Shown here piece after piece: positions 21,054-35,055 of a stretch of DNA of 64,000 nucleotides. The number at the start of each line of letters is the position of its first letter. The stretch's first letter is position 1. Under the pieces are notes generated by a model. It ran no database searches. It had not been told where the DNA came from and was given only the letters and a program-made list of their open reading frames with translations. The position numbers and the translations under genes are program-made. Location of the stretch: assembly GCA_009760855.2 (NCBI GenBank), contig WPIO01000013.1, forward strand, positions 3,698,501-3,762,500, in the 5' to 3' direction. This DNA is from Cristatella mucedo. Taxonomy: Eukaryota > Bryozoa > Phylactolaemata > Cristatellidae.

Positions 21054-21640
21054 CATCAATCGGTGCCGTCAATCAGTGCACCGCCGGCCCAGATTAGCGG
21101 GAGCCGTTCAAGCTGCTGGTATTCCACAGGCGACGACGGCATTAGCAGACGCTGCGATCGATCGCTCTCGCAGCTGGACTCTCGATTCCAAAGCAGCGAT
21201 TCCAGCTGGTTTCGGCCGGTCTGCAGCAGTGCAGATGGAGATAAGTGCACTGGATCGGATCGGCTCGGCCAGGTGCGTCAGCAAATGGAGCGGAACGACG
21301 CCCGCGGGGCGTTTCGAACGCGATGTCTCTACTAGCGTGGCTTCGTGACGGTACCGTTCGCCGGCAGGCATCGTGCACGGGCGGCCGTACGGGTGCTCGT
21401 GTGCCAAAGCAGACGCAAACGCTAACTAGTCGACGCTGCTCCATTGTCGAGAAGGTGCCCGAAGATTGGCATTCGTCGAAAGGCCACTTAGCCGAACAGC
21501 GTCCTTGAGCTGAGAGGGGGAGTTGCCCCGGGTTGAACCGAACGTTTCTAGGAGAAGACAAGCAGAATTCAGGGCCCAGATTCCAGACTCTGGAGCTCCA
21601 GTTGCACGCTGTCGGGGTCTTGATGCGTTGATAGCAATAG
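21054..21640. other. CpG-rich, no gene recognised
   Basis: GC-rich with overlapping open frames on both strands; none has a recognised domain. Confidence 0.45.
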
Positions 21641-22330
21641 TTGGTCGTTTGCATAGGATCCTCAGAGAACTCAATCGCTACCCGTGCGCGCGATGTGCCC
21701 CTCTCTATTAGAGAATCAATAACAATTGGATGAGTGACATGCACGGGCATCAAGCAAGCAAAGGCAGCCGTTCAGAATGCTTAGGCGAGCGTACTAAAGA
21801 AAATAGGAAGACATTCATGGTTAGCAAGGCCTCTGGATACCGACGAGCACTGAATCGCACGCACCCAAAGCACACACCGGAACAAAATGAAGACACGTTC
21901 ACTGGAGCGATGGGAAAGCTGACAGGAAAAGAAGCCTTTTAGCTGAGACTTTAAAGATGCAAGGTCGTTGCAGGTAGTGACCGGAGCCGGGAGCAAGCTC
22001 CAAACTTCCGGCTAATATGAGATGAGTGCGCTATCAGCCAAAGAATTCAATTTAGTATCGTGAACGACGAAATGACCAGATGCTGAGGAGAGGATGGGGT
22101 TTACACGTGACAGGAAAATGTACACGTGACTGGATGGTGTACACGTGACTGAAGGGTGTACACGTGACTGGAGGAGCCGCGAGGTCGGATAAGTAGCCAG
22201 TCAAAGCGAGTCCACTGAGCTCCAAGCCAGATCGAGGACCTCCGTGAGGTCGATTCGATGCTTGCTAGGGAGCTAGTCAAGCTGGTGAAAACAAAAGCAA
22301 TGTGACGTGGCAGCAACGCCCTTTGACAAC
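21641..22330 (-). mobile_element. L2-C LINE 3' region
   Basis: Tail-like TTTGCATAGGATCCTCAGAG at 21650, then similarity to the copies at 56.3 and 62.1 kb: AAGAATTCAATTTAGTATCG (GATTTCAATTTAGTG in the others), GTGACCGGAGCCGGGAGC, GATGCTTGCTAGGGAGCTAG. In minus frame this corresponds to the L2 C-terminal region. Contains the E-box array at 22104-22166. Confidence 0.65.
22101..22175. repeat. Four CACGTGAC E-boxes at exact 19-bp spacing
   Basis: CACGTG starts at 22104, 22123, 22142 and 22161; each is followed by AC. The unit is TACACGTGACTGGATGGTG with small changes. The related L2-C copy at 56.56 kb has a single CACGTGACTGAAGGAGG at the same place, so the array looks like local amplification of LINE sequence. 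Binding by bHLH-Zip factors is only possible, not shown. Confidence 0.85.
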
Positions 22331-22375
22331 GGAAAATCCGCAGAGAGCTGTAAAATAAATAGCAGCATATCATAT

Positions 22376-22434
<59 letters not shown>

Positions 22435-22438
22435 CTGT

Positions 22439-22516
<78 letters not shown>
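22376..22516. repeat. Compound microsatellite (CA)(TA)(TG)(TA)(GA)
   Basis: Five successive dinucleotide tracts; the CA/TG and TA tracts are mutually complementary. Confidence 0.95.
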
Positions 22517-22518
<2 letters not shown>

Positions 22519-22699
22519 TGTCTCTCGTTGTCGAAAATGACGAGGTGATTTAAATATTTTGGCAGCAAGCCAGTACTGTGGTCTCGTGAAGCGCCGAATT
22601 GAGTTCGTCATACGATATCCTATTGCTTCGAGCTGCCACATAAGGTTTCACAAACTTAATAAAGTAGCATCACTTTTAACCGTTGTCGCAGGGGCATTT

Positions 22700-22870
22700 T
22701 TAACATGGAATTCGTTTCTCTAGCGTCCTAAGAGAACTTAACCTCTATGCAGGCACTTCACATGTTCGGCGAGGGCTCGAGCCCACGATCTGGGTCATCA
22801 AATACATTCAGACTGACCTCGGTCGTTGAAGGCCACCACTCTTAGCCACCAGGCCAAACTGGGGCGGCGT
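22700..22870 (-). mobile_element. SINE-B (tRNA-like head, L2-like tail)
   Basis: Read on the minus strand: GCCCCAGTTTGGCCTGGTGG head, GACCGAGGTC, then GTGGGCTCGAGCCC in B-box position, followed by ACATGTGAAGTGCCTGCATA, GAGGTTAAGTTCTCTTAGGA and CGCTAG, a variant of the L2-B 3' hairpin. Copies at 27.7 and 54.4 kb share this architecture. Confidence 0.75.
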
Positions 22871-23719
22871 GCATGTATGCCAGTTGACGGATGCGATCTT
22901 CCTCGTGAGCAGGCTTTTCGCGAAAGACAAAAGCTGGGCTGAGCAGAGATGAAACACCGAAGGGGGCGCTCGCCCAGCTGGGCAGCTTTTGAAAACGAGG
23001 CAGTCTAGCTCGTCGCGACTTGCAGCGTGGGCGCGGCTCGACCCAGCGGCCGAACCGACGAGCCTCGATATGACCAGAGAAGCCCATCTGGGCTGGAGCC
23101 GCTCCACCGACAGAAATCAATCTCTCCTAAGTAATTTAAGGCTGCTCTGAGCACACAAGGAATTGCAGCAGTGCGTCATTTTATTGCCACTCGCACGAGG
23201 ATCAGCAGCTGCTGCTGCAACAGTTGACAGCAGCAGCTTAGTGAAAAAACAACCACGCCTGACATCCATCCATCCATCCTACGCTGAGTGACATGCCCGA
23301 TCTGTCAAAAGGCTCTCGCCCCATCGCTTGATCCGAACGAGGGCACCGTCGAATTCTAGAATTTGGCAAAAGCTAGCATGCATCGAGACTCGGCAAGCCA
23401 GTATGACTTACAGCCAACTTACCGATGGCCATTACGCGAATGTTAACGGTGTATACAAAATTTCGTAGCTGCCCCCCCCCGCAGCCATCGAGGCCGCATT
23501 CTAGTCCATTCAAGCCACGCAGCTGGTTCGGCAGCATATCAGCCCGGTGACCGGGTCAACATTGTAACATGGACAGGCGACTAATAGACGCTATTACGGC
23601 TTTGAAGACCTGGTTGGTCCAATCGATTAAGACCGTTCCAATAATGCATAGCTGGTTTGGACCAGCAACTATTTGGGTGAATCATAGAGGGCAAAGGCTG
23701 GCAGCTTCCAGCATTGCGT
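22871..23719. other. Unassigned, no gene recognised
   Basis: Includes ATCCATCCATCC near 23267 and a C run near 23471. Confidence 0.4.
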
Positions 23720-23815
23720 ACTACTACTACTAATAATACTAATAATGCACTTGATAAAGCGCCCTCAGAGAACTCAATCTCTTTCTAGGAGCTTTACATT
23801 TGCTGCAAAGGGAAG
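23720..23815 (-). mobile_element. Solo L2-B tail
   Basis: (ACT/TAA)n then GCACTTGATAAAGCGCCCTC and CTCTTTCTAGGAGCTTTACA, ending TTTGCTGCAAAGGGAA. Confidence 0.8.
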
Positions 23816-24407
23816 TCACAAGCAATGCACAAACGAATATGACTCGGACGCAGTCTTGAAAGGAAACATCACAATGGCTCACTACCACAATTGGACGAGA
23901 GCCTCTGCACAAATCCTTCATCGGCAATATTTAAGTAGCTCAGCGTAATCGATAAGCCAGATAATTGAATTCTTCGGCCAAAATTTTCGCGAGACCTCGT
24001 CGCCGGTAAACAGCCCGAGAAGGATCGAGCAAATGAAAGAAAACGTCTTCAGCGTTTACCAATCAAGCGCCTGGTGTTGACATTCGGGCGATGGCTAATA
24101 GCAGAAGCACGTACATATCACTAGAGCACCTCGCGATCACATACGACCGAACATTTGGAGAGGTACTGACATTAGAAGCAGGTGCGTGCAAACACCGACC
24201 AAATACTCGCGTCGTCTCCAAATACATTTAATCTTAGCAATTCATCTAATGATTGCCAGCACAAAATTACTCAGAGCTGTCAGTCTGGCGTCTTGGCGTC
24301 GACGAGTTGACCTCAATTTGCCAGCCTTGTTGCCATAGTTAACGCTGACATTGCCTGGCTGGTGCGGCTAATCGCCTGCTCGGATAATAATAACAGGAAC
24401 AATAGTA
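23816..24407. other. Unassigned, no gene recognised
   Basis: No identifiable feature. Confidence 0.4.
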
Positions 24408-24595
24408 AGCTGATTGATTCAACAGCCTCATTTGTATAGCGACCTAAGAGCCTTAACGGCTCTCACCACCGCTTGCAGCGGGCAACAGATTATCGCCCAC
24501 TGCAGGGCTCGAACTCACGACCCACGACACGAACCCAAGACCGGGGGTCGTGAAGAGCAAGCACATCACCCCTGGACTACAAACCATGGGGCTCA
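24408..24595 (-). mobile_element. SINE-A, diverged
   Basis: GATTCAACAGCCTCATTTGT, GGCTCTCACCACCGCTTGCA, complement of a degenerate B box (GGGCTCGAACTC), GTCGTGAAGAGCAAGCACAT and a head near 24575. Confidence 0.75.
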
Positions 24596-24821
24596 GATGA
24601 TTTACTTAACCACCAGCGAAGTATAGTTACAGTAGAATCACCCTGCTTAAGTGAGCGGCTACTTCCTATGGAAACGCTAAACAATGCTTCCCAGATGTGC
24701 TGCTCGACCGGCCTTGAGAACCAGCCAGTGCTCGTGGCTGTGAATGTTACGAGCGGTTCGGTTACGTTTTAACCTATGTGTGAATGACGTCACGACCCCA
24801 TTGGCCTCGCTATACGGTAGG

Positions 24822-26100
24822 TAATAATAATAATAATACACTTGATAAAGTGCCCTCAGAGAAGTCAATCTCTTTCTAGGCGCTTTACATTTGCTTCCAA
24901 GGAAGCACGATCGAATGGTTAGTGGTAGCATGCTCAATAAACTACAAGAGTAACATGGTTAGGGTGACATGCATAGGATCAGCATGCAGTTGTGGTTAGT
25001 GGCAGCATGCACAGTGTCAGCACTCATAAGCACAAAAAGGACGAATCGCAGGGACCCACTAAATGCTGTGATAAATATGTACGTTTTTAGTTTCTTTTTA
25101 ATGTGATTAAGTCAGGAGATGTCGTGACGCAAGTTGTGAGTGAGTTCCAGGCTTTAAGAGCATACGAAATAAAGGCACGGTCTCCAAAGGATTTGAGATT
25201 TGTACAAGGTATGGGTAAACAGCTGGGTTCCGAAAAGCGAGTAACGATTGGCCTGGTGGGGCAGTAGATTTGTTAGATAGGCTTGAGCCAAAGAATGAAG
25301 AGAACTAAAAGTGAGTGATAAAACCTTGAATCGATGCGTTGCTTGACTGGGAGCCAGTGCAGGTCGGCGAGAAGTGGTGTGATGTGGCAACTGTGACGCT
25401 CACAACAGACAAGCCTAGCAGCAGAGTTTTGCACCAGCTGTAAGCGCCTGAGTGCACACGCCGGTAATGTAATGTAATGTAATGTAATGTAATGTATCTC
25501 CGTCAGTAAATCCACAAAGTCATAAAGACCATGTGGGTGTTACGCAGGAGAATGTTGTATAGCGCACTCACAGCCTAAGCGGCTTTCGGTACGCATTCGG
25601 TAGCCAACAGACTTCGTCTCACACAACAAAGAGAAAGTGGGAAGCATAGCAGAGTCAGGAGAGCAGTTGAGGTAGTGAGTAGCATAGAAGTAGCAGCTCT
25701 GGACCGCTGGAAAGGATGAGCCATAGTCGGCAGTAGGAGAGTAGTTGTCGTTGCGTAAGAATTGTGGAAGCGAGTTCCACAGTCTAGGACCTGCAGAGCT
25801 CAAGCTTCTGTCGCCAACTGTCTTTAAGCGGAGGAATGGGACAGCTAATTTATTGTCCACACAGGACCTGAGGGCGCGAACAGGCTGAAACTGATGCAGC
25901 AGTTCAGCTAGGTATGAAGAAGCCAAGCCGTGGCGGGCCTTGTGGGTCAGCGTAGACCAGCAAGCAGTGAGTTACATGAGTCTAGATGAAATGTCACAAA
26001 TGCATGTATCAATTTAGAAGTGGTATCTCTGTCTAACCAAGCCCGAATTTTAGCAATTTTATGTAGCTGAAAGTAGACAGGACTTAACTGTGCCATTCAC
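24822..26100 (-). mobile_element. L2-B 3' part, split by L2-A
   Basis: (TAA)n and tail at 24822-24895, then 3' UTR and C-terminal ORF to 25465. After an inserted L2-A the element resumes at 25955 (AGACCAGCAAGC...) and continues through AATTTTAGCAATTTTATGTA to about 26100. The continuous counterpart at 31.79 kb reads GGCCGGTAGACCAGCAAGC. Confidence 0.88.
25466..25954 (-). mobile_element. L2-A 3' end inserted into L2-B
   Basis: Starts with five TGTAA-type pentamers, then 3' UTR and an intact frame (25540-25926) ending GCECAIQHSPA; includes DRSLSSAGPRLWNSLPQFLR. The 5' end is truncated in KARHGLA. A 3-bp GTA could be the target duplication. Confidence 0.9.
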
Positions 26101-26717
26101 CGCACGAAGGCGTGAAACAGATAGTCATTCTAATCTGACTCACTCAGCAGTGTGGGTTACTGGTTTTGCTCTTTTTTTTATATCTCGAAGGACTTTCATC
26201 TAGTTCTTATGCAACTAAAATCAGACGTTGCAAAGCTTCACTTTAACCGCAGACGAACGGCTCTCGATTTCCAGCATTAGCACGTTTCCGCATCCTTCCT
26301 TTGATGTGTCATTCACAACTCAGTCGGACTTGTTGCTCTCCGGTGACGTACATCCCAGCCTTGCACTCTTATTGAGTTCATAAAGGACTCGAAGTGGGGC
26401 GCAGCTGAGCGACTTGAGACAGAATAGCTAACGTTGTGATATGCGAATATTCTTATTCGAAAGCATTTCCGACAGACAGGCTGAGTATCCTTCGGAAGAG
26501 TCCAGACGGCGGCTCGTTACTCAAGCTCGTGCGACTAAGGCGGTGAGGTTGCGACCTCATGAAACCGACCGGCGCTCGCCACCGCCCGGGCGAGCGGCGT
26601 CACTTGCTCTCGACCGAAGCTTTCCGTCACGTCGTCCCAGCGAGTGTTTACGACACCACCTTGCGGTGCAGGACTCTGGGCGTCTCTCCTCAGAGTGATA
26701 TGAATGCAAAAAATCAA
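26101..26717. other. Unassigned, no gene recognised
   Basis: Short frames only. Confidence 0.4.
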
Positions 26718-26790
26718 AAATGCCTACAAAGAGATTGAGAGTTCTCTCAGGGCGCTATAACAAATGTATTATTATTGTTATTTTTATTGT
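26718..26790 (+). mobile_element. Solo L2 tail
   Basis: TGCCTACAAAGAGATTGAG, TTCTCTCAGGGCGCTATAAC, AAATG then (TTA)n. No LINE body upstream. Confidence 0.7.
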
Positions 26791-26834
26791 AGGGTTCTCA
26801 GGATACGCGAATCTAAGAGACCGAGCAACGCGCT

Positions 26835-27300
26835 ACAGACCAGGCGCTTGCAGTCGGTGCAAAACTCTGCAGCTCTCAGGCTTGTCTGTCTGTCGTGAGC
26901 GTCGCAGCACACCACTTCTAGCTGACCTGCACTGGCTCCCAGTCAAGCAACGCATCGACTTCTAGGTTGTGTCACTCACTTTCAGGTTCCTCCATTCTTT
27001 GGCTCCAGCCTACCCTACTAGATCTACTCCCAGCACCGGGCTCAGCATCGCACCGCCGGCATTTCTGAATCTAATCGTTTACCTATTACCCCATACGAAC
27101 TTTAGAGGTCGTGCCTTTAGTTCGTATGCTTCCAAAGCCTGGAACTCGCTTCCGACTTGCGTGACGACATCTCCTGACTTGACCACATTTAAAAAGAAAC
27201 TAAAACGCATTTTCGGCAGCATTTAGCGGGTCCGCGCGAGCGATTCGTCCTCGGAGCGCGGTCACGGGTGCGCCGACGCTGTGCACGCTACCGCTGCAGC
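26835..27300 (+). mobile_element. L2-B 3' part with CpG-enriched 3' UTR
   Basis: Coding-region similarity (CTGACCTGCACTGGCTCCCA; SSYASKAWNSLPTCVTTSPD) runs to about 27230. The 3' UTR that follows is recognisable but CpG-loaded: GCATTTAGCGGGTCCGCGCG where others read GCATTTAGTGGGTCC, and GACGCTGTGCACGCTACCGC where others read GACACTGTGCATGCTGCCAC. It then passes into CpG-rich DNA and lacks the hairpin tail. Confidence 0.75.
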
Positions 27301-27660
27301 TCCTCTGCGCCCGTCGCCGCCGCCGCCGCGGCGACGACGGCGGCGGCGGCGGCGATCCCGGCAATCCGTGGTCGCGCAGTCCTTAGCACTGGTCGCGGAA
27401 GCCGACCTGAACTGGACGAGCCTCGACGCGCGGTACGAACGCGGCACGGACCCAGCTCGGAGGGGCGCGATGGCGGCGGCGGCGGAAATAAAGCCAGCCT
27501 TGAAATGGTGATGAATAGGAGACATGAGATTGGGAATCCAAACAGTTCGATTAAAGTAATTAATTTAATTAATATAACAGTTATGATTATATAATATAAT
27601 TATTATAAATTAAAACTAAATATAAATTAATTAATATGAAAATAATATACTAAATATGAT
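27301..27660. other. CpG-rich then AT-rich DNA
   Basis: GCC/CGG triplets at 27310-27360, then TTAATTAAT-type AT-rich DNA at 27550-27655. No gene recognised. Confidence 0.5.
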
Positions 27661-27770
27661 TCATTTGTATAGCGCCCCAAGAGATCTATCCAGAAGCTTT
27701 TCGTACGCGCGCGCCGCAGGGCTCGAGCCCACGAGCTCGATCGTCAAAGGCGATGACGCCCATCATCGGC
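27661..27770 (-). mobile_element. SINE-B fragment
   Basis: TTGTATAGCGCCCCAAGAGA (complement of an L2-like tail), then GGGCTCGAGCCCACGAGCTC in B-box position and GATCGTCAAAGGC. The tRNA-like head is lost in CpG-rich DNA. Confidence 0.6.
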
Positions 27771-28433
27771 AGATGAGGGCGATTGCGGCGACCGCCGAGC
27801 CGCCGCGAGTCTAGCGGCGACTCGGCGCGCATTCGGCGCGCATTCGCTGCGCGGCGCTCTGCAACGTATGCAAGAATGTCGGTGCAAGCCGCCGGCAATA
27901 GGGGCCAGCTCTTCGAAAGTGTGCCCCGCGGCGCCACGCTCTGCCGAGGGCGACGCTGCTGCTGGCGACGAATCGACTATTTAGCAGCGCAAACGAGAGC
28001 CGACGGCGTCGGCAGAGCGCGGCACCGCCGCCGCAGTCGTCGTCTTTCTAGAGAGTAGCTTCGCCGCGTTCGCTGCGCTCTCCGCTTATGGCGCTCGCCG
28101 GAGTACAGGAAGATAGGATCGCCTGCTGCTGCCGCTGCTGCTGCTGCCGGACCGGAGCCGGAGCTCTTGATGCAGCGACGCCGCAGGAGAGCTGCTTTCC
28201 CTCCGAAGCTGCGAGACCCGGACGCAGCTCGCGGGCGGCGGCTCGCGCGCTGCCAGATTGACGGAGACCGCGAGCGGAGCCGAGGCGAACTGCCTATGAC
28301 CGCGCGCGACCCTCGCTAGTTCGGATAGCGACAGAGCGCGCGTGCAATGAAGGCGCAAAGCCTTACGCGAAGCGCCGACGATAGCGATACAGCGCTCGAT
28401 ATACATCCTGCACGCGGCGCTAGCTGCGTCGTC
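27771..28433. other. CpG island, no gene recognised
   Basis: Very CpG-rich; long frames on both strands are compositional. It could be a promoter region. Confidence 0.45.
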
Positions 28434-28589
28434 GTAATAGAAAAGGCACGACACAACGAGCCCGTACATTACGTAATAGAAAAGGCACGACACAACGAGC
28501 CCGTACATTACGTAATAGAAAAGGCACGACACAACGAGCCCGTACATTACGTAATAGAAAAGGCACGACACAACGAGCCCGTACATTAC
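28434..28589. repeat. Four perfect 39-bp tandem repeats with TTACGTAA at each junction
   Basis: Unit starts GTAATAGAAAAGGCACGACA and ends GCCCGTACATTAC. Four copies are identical as far as I can see (4 x 39 = 156 bp). Each junction creates ATTACGTAAT, so TTACGTAA occurs at 28469-28476, 28508-28515 and 28547-28554; this is the PAR-bZIP/E4BP4 consensus. The unit is a multiple of three and is open on both strands, but no gene context supports translation. Confidence 0.95.
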
Positions 28590-28730
28590 GGCTGTTGCGA
28601 CAGGTGAGCGCCTTCCAGCCGACAGAGCTAACAGACTGCTCGCGCAGCTGCTCGCGCTCAGCACTAGGACTCACCGACCAGTAACTACACCGTTGCTCCA
28701 ACAGAGCGACTGTCGTCCGTCAGGCCCTTG

Positions 28731-28740
28731 CCTTATATGG
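28731..28740. promoter_or_regulatory. CArG box, possible SRF site
   Basis: CCTTATATGG matches CC(A/T)6GG exactly and sits at the edge of a CpG island. It could equally act as a weak TATA element. Function is inferred. Confidence 0.3.
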
Positions 28741-28767
28741 CGGCCAGGTCATGAGTCATGCAACGAT

Positions 28768-28918
28768 AGCTAACTTAACGGCGTCATTTGTGTAGCGGCA
28801 AAAGTGGCTTGTCGGCTATCACCACCACTTGCAGTTGGCAATAATGGATCGCTCACTGCAGGATTCGAACCCATGACCTCGGTCGTGAAGAGCGAACACT
28901 CTACCTCCGGGGCTCTCA
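28768..28918 (-). mobile_element. SINE-A
   Basis: GTGTAGCGGCAAAAGTGGC, GGCTATCACCACCACTTGCA, B-box complement GGATTCGAACCC, ACCTCGGTCGTGAAGAGCGA, head CTACCTCCGGGGC. It belongs to the subtype with the short GACCTCGGTC core. Confidence 0.82.
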
Positions 28919-30727
28919 ATCTCGTTGCATAATCAATGCATAATAACACTCAGCGCTGCTCATAAGCCTCGGCTTATCGCCACTATTACACAAGCGGCTC
29001 AGTTCTAATTTAATGGCAAAGCTCCCAGTTCGCAATCGAGGTTTAACTGTCCAGCTCATAGTTCACAGTCGCGGGGCATTGCAGCGCCCGGTTCCCGCAG
29101 CAGGGCTGTCTCGCTGGCGCTCGATAGCAGACCGAAGCGCGCCGGAAGCAGACCGCAGCGCACCGGAAGTTCGACGGTCGCAGTCAGAAGCGCTGGCGGT
29201 GGGGCCACCGCTCGGCTCCTGCGGTCGCCCCGCGGTCTCGTCGCCCGGCCGCGCGCGGCCACAGTTGAGGCCGACCGCTGCGGCGGAATTCGTCTCCTCC
29301 GATTACTCGCGCGCCGGGCCGACAATACCCGGCGCCGCGAGCGGCCGTTGGGCATCTGTCGCGAAACGCGATACGTCGCGTCGGCCAGACAGCCAGATAA
29401 CGTTGGCGCGGTAAAGGACGCGAAGGGTACGCGCGTACCCGCCGGAAATGCGCCAGCCGCGTCGCTCGAAAGGAACGCTCTCAGGCGCATTCGCTGGTGC
29501 CGACCGTCGGCGCTCGCCTGTCGTCGCGCGCACTGCTGCTGTCGACCTTGACTCGGCGCGCCAGCCAGATCGCCTCGCGCCGACGGACGAACGGACCCGC
29601 TGGAATGCTCGGTCGCGCGCGCGGACGCGCGGACGGCGTCCTACCCTCTGGCGCCAGCCAGCCAGCCTGCCAGCCGGTCGGTCTCGCAGACGTCGGCGCT
29701 CGCGTCGCGGCGCCTGCAGAGGGCGCGCGCCGCGACTGCTCCGCCTCCGACCGGCGCTCGCCAGTCGCAGTCCGCCTCCGACCGGCGCGCGCCAGTCGCG
29801 GGTGTGGCTGGAGCGGCGCCGCCGCCGCGTCGCCGCCGCCGCCTTGGCGCCGGGCTAGTCGGCGGCGGCCCGAGGCGCACGCCGGAACTGGCTAAGCAAG
29901 GCTTAGCCGTTTCGTCGTAGCCCTCGATTTAAAGCAGAGTGCTACTCGCGCTTCGTGACCCAGTCACGTGACCCAGGCGGCGGGCTTGAGTCCTGCGGCG
30001 GGCATTCGGAAGCGGCCGACGCTGAATGCCAGATTCGACCCGACGGACGACGCTCAGTGCGCGGACGCGACAGGATCTCGCATCGATCTGCCATTTTGCA
30101 CGCGACGGCGGCGATTAAAGCGGCGACAGTCTTAATGATTAACGGTTCGCACGAACGGCAAACGCGGCCAACAGTGAAACGCTCCGCCTCTGCACGGCGC
30201 AATGCGGAGTGATACGGCGCCGCCGAGTCTGTGCGGGGCGCGCTTTCGCGAACCGTCCAGAGGTCGCAAGGGAACTCGCGCCCCCTAGCGGCCACCACGA
30301 CGCGAGGGCGGCGATGGCGAGAGGCCAACGGTTGACTCGATCGGCGTCGCAGCAGCTCCCGGCGCGGACGCGCGCGCTGCGCTGCGGAACTTCGGGTCAG
30401 GCGACGGCGTTGTTTTTGAGCAACCGTGCGGGTGCCCGCCATTTGACCCGGTTCGCGAATGCGACACGGATCGCTGAAATCCCATATCCTGCGGCGGGCG
30501 GGCGAGCAACCTGCATCAATGAAGTCCGGCAAATCCATTGCAGGCGCTCGTGATCTGTGCTGCGGTTGACGCTACTGCAGGTGAACAGCGGCAGCTGCCG
30601 CCACAGTGAGAGAGCTCCAAGTGAATCAACCGCTGGCCGGTGCCCCTCAGCAATGCAACTTCACGCCGCCAAGGGAGATACGAGGCATTTTTTAACGATG
30701 AAATAATAGCAATACGTTTGCATTGCA
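28919..30727. other. CpG island, no gene recognised
   Basis: Strongly CpG-rich from about 29070 to 30540, with several long two-strand frames that look compositional. Contains a GC-shifted SINE-A piece at 29937-30008. A promoter or 5' exon may lie here but I cannot assign one. Confidence 0.45.
29937..30008 (+). mobile_element. SINE-A core fragment in CpG island
   Basis: GCTACTCGCGCTTCGTGACC then CTTGAGTCCTGCGGCGGGC parallels GCTTTTCACGACC and GTTCGAGTCCTGCGGTGGGC of other copies. Confidence 0.55.
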
Positions 30728-34288
<3,561 letters not shown>

Positions 34289-35055
34289 TCGCTCGAGTTC
34301 CACAGTTTAGGACCTGCAGAGCAAAAGCTTCAGTCGCCAACAGTCTTTAAGCGAGAAACGAAACAGCTTATTTATTGTCCATAGATGACCAAAACGGACG
34401 AGGAGGCTTAAACTGATGCACCAGTTGCTTAGGTACGAAGGCCGTGGCGGGCCTTTCGGATCAGCGTAAGACCTTTACTCTGCAACCGTTGATCAACCAG
34501 AAGTCATTGAAGCTCCTTCAGCAAAGCAGACAAGTGATCAAACCTCTGGGATTCGTTAACTAGCCCTGCAGCCATTTTATGCACCAGCTGCAGGGGCCTT
34601 GTGGCTTTTTTAGGTGTCCCAGCAAAAATGGAACTGCAATAATCCAGCCGAGCCAGAATCAGGGAGTTAATTAATTTATATCTGCCGCCGATGCGCGACG
34701 CAAGGTTCAAGGCCGGTATTCCGTCGCGCGTCGTCTTCTGCAACCGTCGTAAGCCGCCGCGGTTGACAGTCCCTAACCTTAGATAGGGATCGAATGAGAT
34801 GGCTGGCTGTGGAGGCAGTCTTCTTAATAAAACTTTCAAAATGTAGGCAGCAGTCAAACGCAACACCGAAACTCCGAGCTCGTGGTGGCGATCGAACAAT
34901 AGCACAGCCCATTAGAAGAGCAGTCGTCTAGTCTAAACACACGCCGACTGTGGGTGGGTTTCCTACGAACGGTAGTTCCGCTTTATCGGCGTTAATTTTA
35001 AGGAAATTAGCCGACATTCAGGATCTAATGTCTGCGTGGCAAGCGTTCAGTTAAC
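34289..35055 (-). mobile_element. L2-A ORF fragment with foreign 69-bp insertion
   Basis: Matches L2-A from DNKL...SAGP...NS to the NFLKINADKAELP-type block near 35000 (frames at 34504-34905 and 34676-34912, including SPPRARSFGVAFDCCLHFES). At 34682-34750 a CpG-rich segment absent from other L2-A copies is inserted. The 5' side fades into a CpG island. Confidence 0.8.
34682..34750. repeat. CpG-rich segment duplicated at 36978-37040
   Basis: Reverse complement of 36978-37040 with roughly 88% identity by eye (shared GACGGTTGCAGAAGAC and CCTTGAACCTT). Inside an L2-A copy. Confidence 0.8.

Noticed and set aside
22101-22568. 155-codon minus frame across the compound microsatellite
   Set aside because: Joins LINE remnant and repeat translation; not a gene.
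28434-28589. CRISPR-like direct repeats
   Set aside because: The units are contiguous with no spacers and the genome is eukaryotic.
29013-30553. Several 130-200-codon overlapping frames
   Set aside because: CpG composition effect; Arg/Ala/Pro-rich on both strands.
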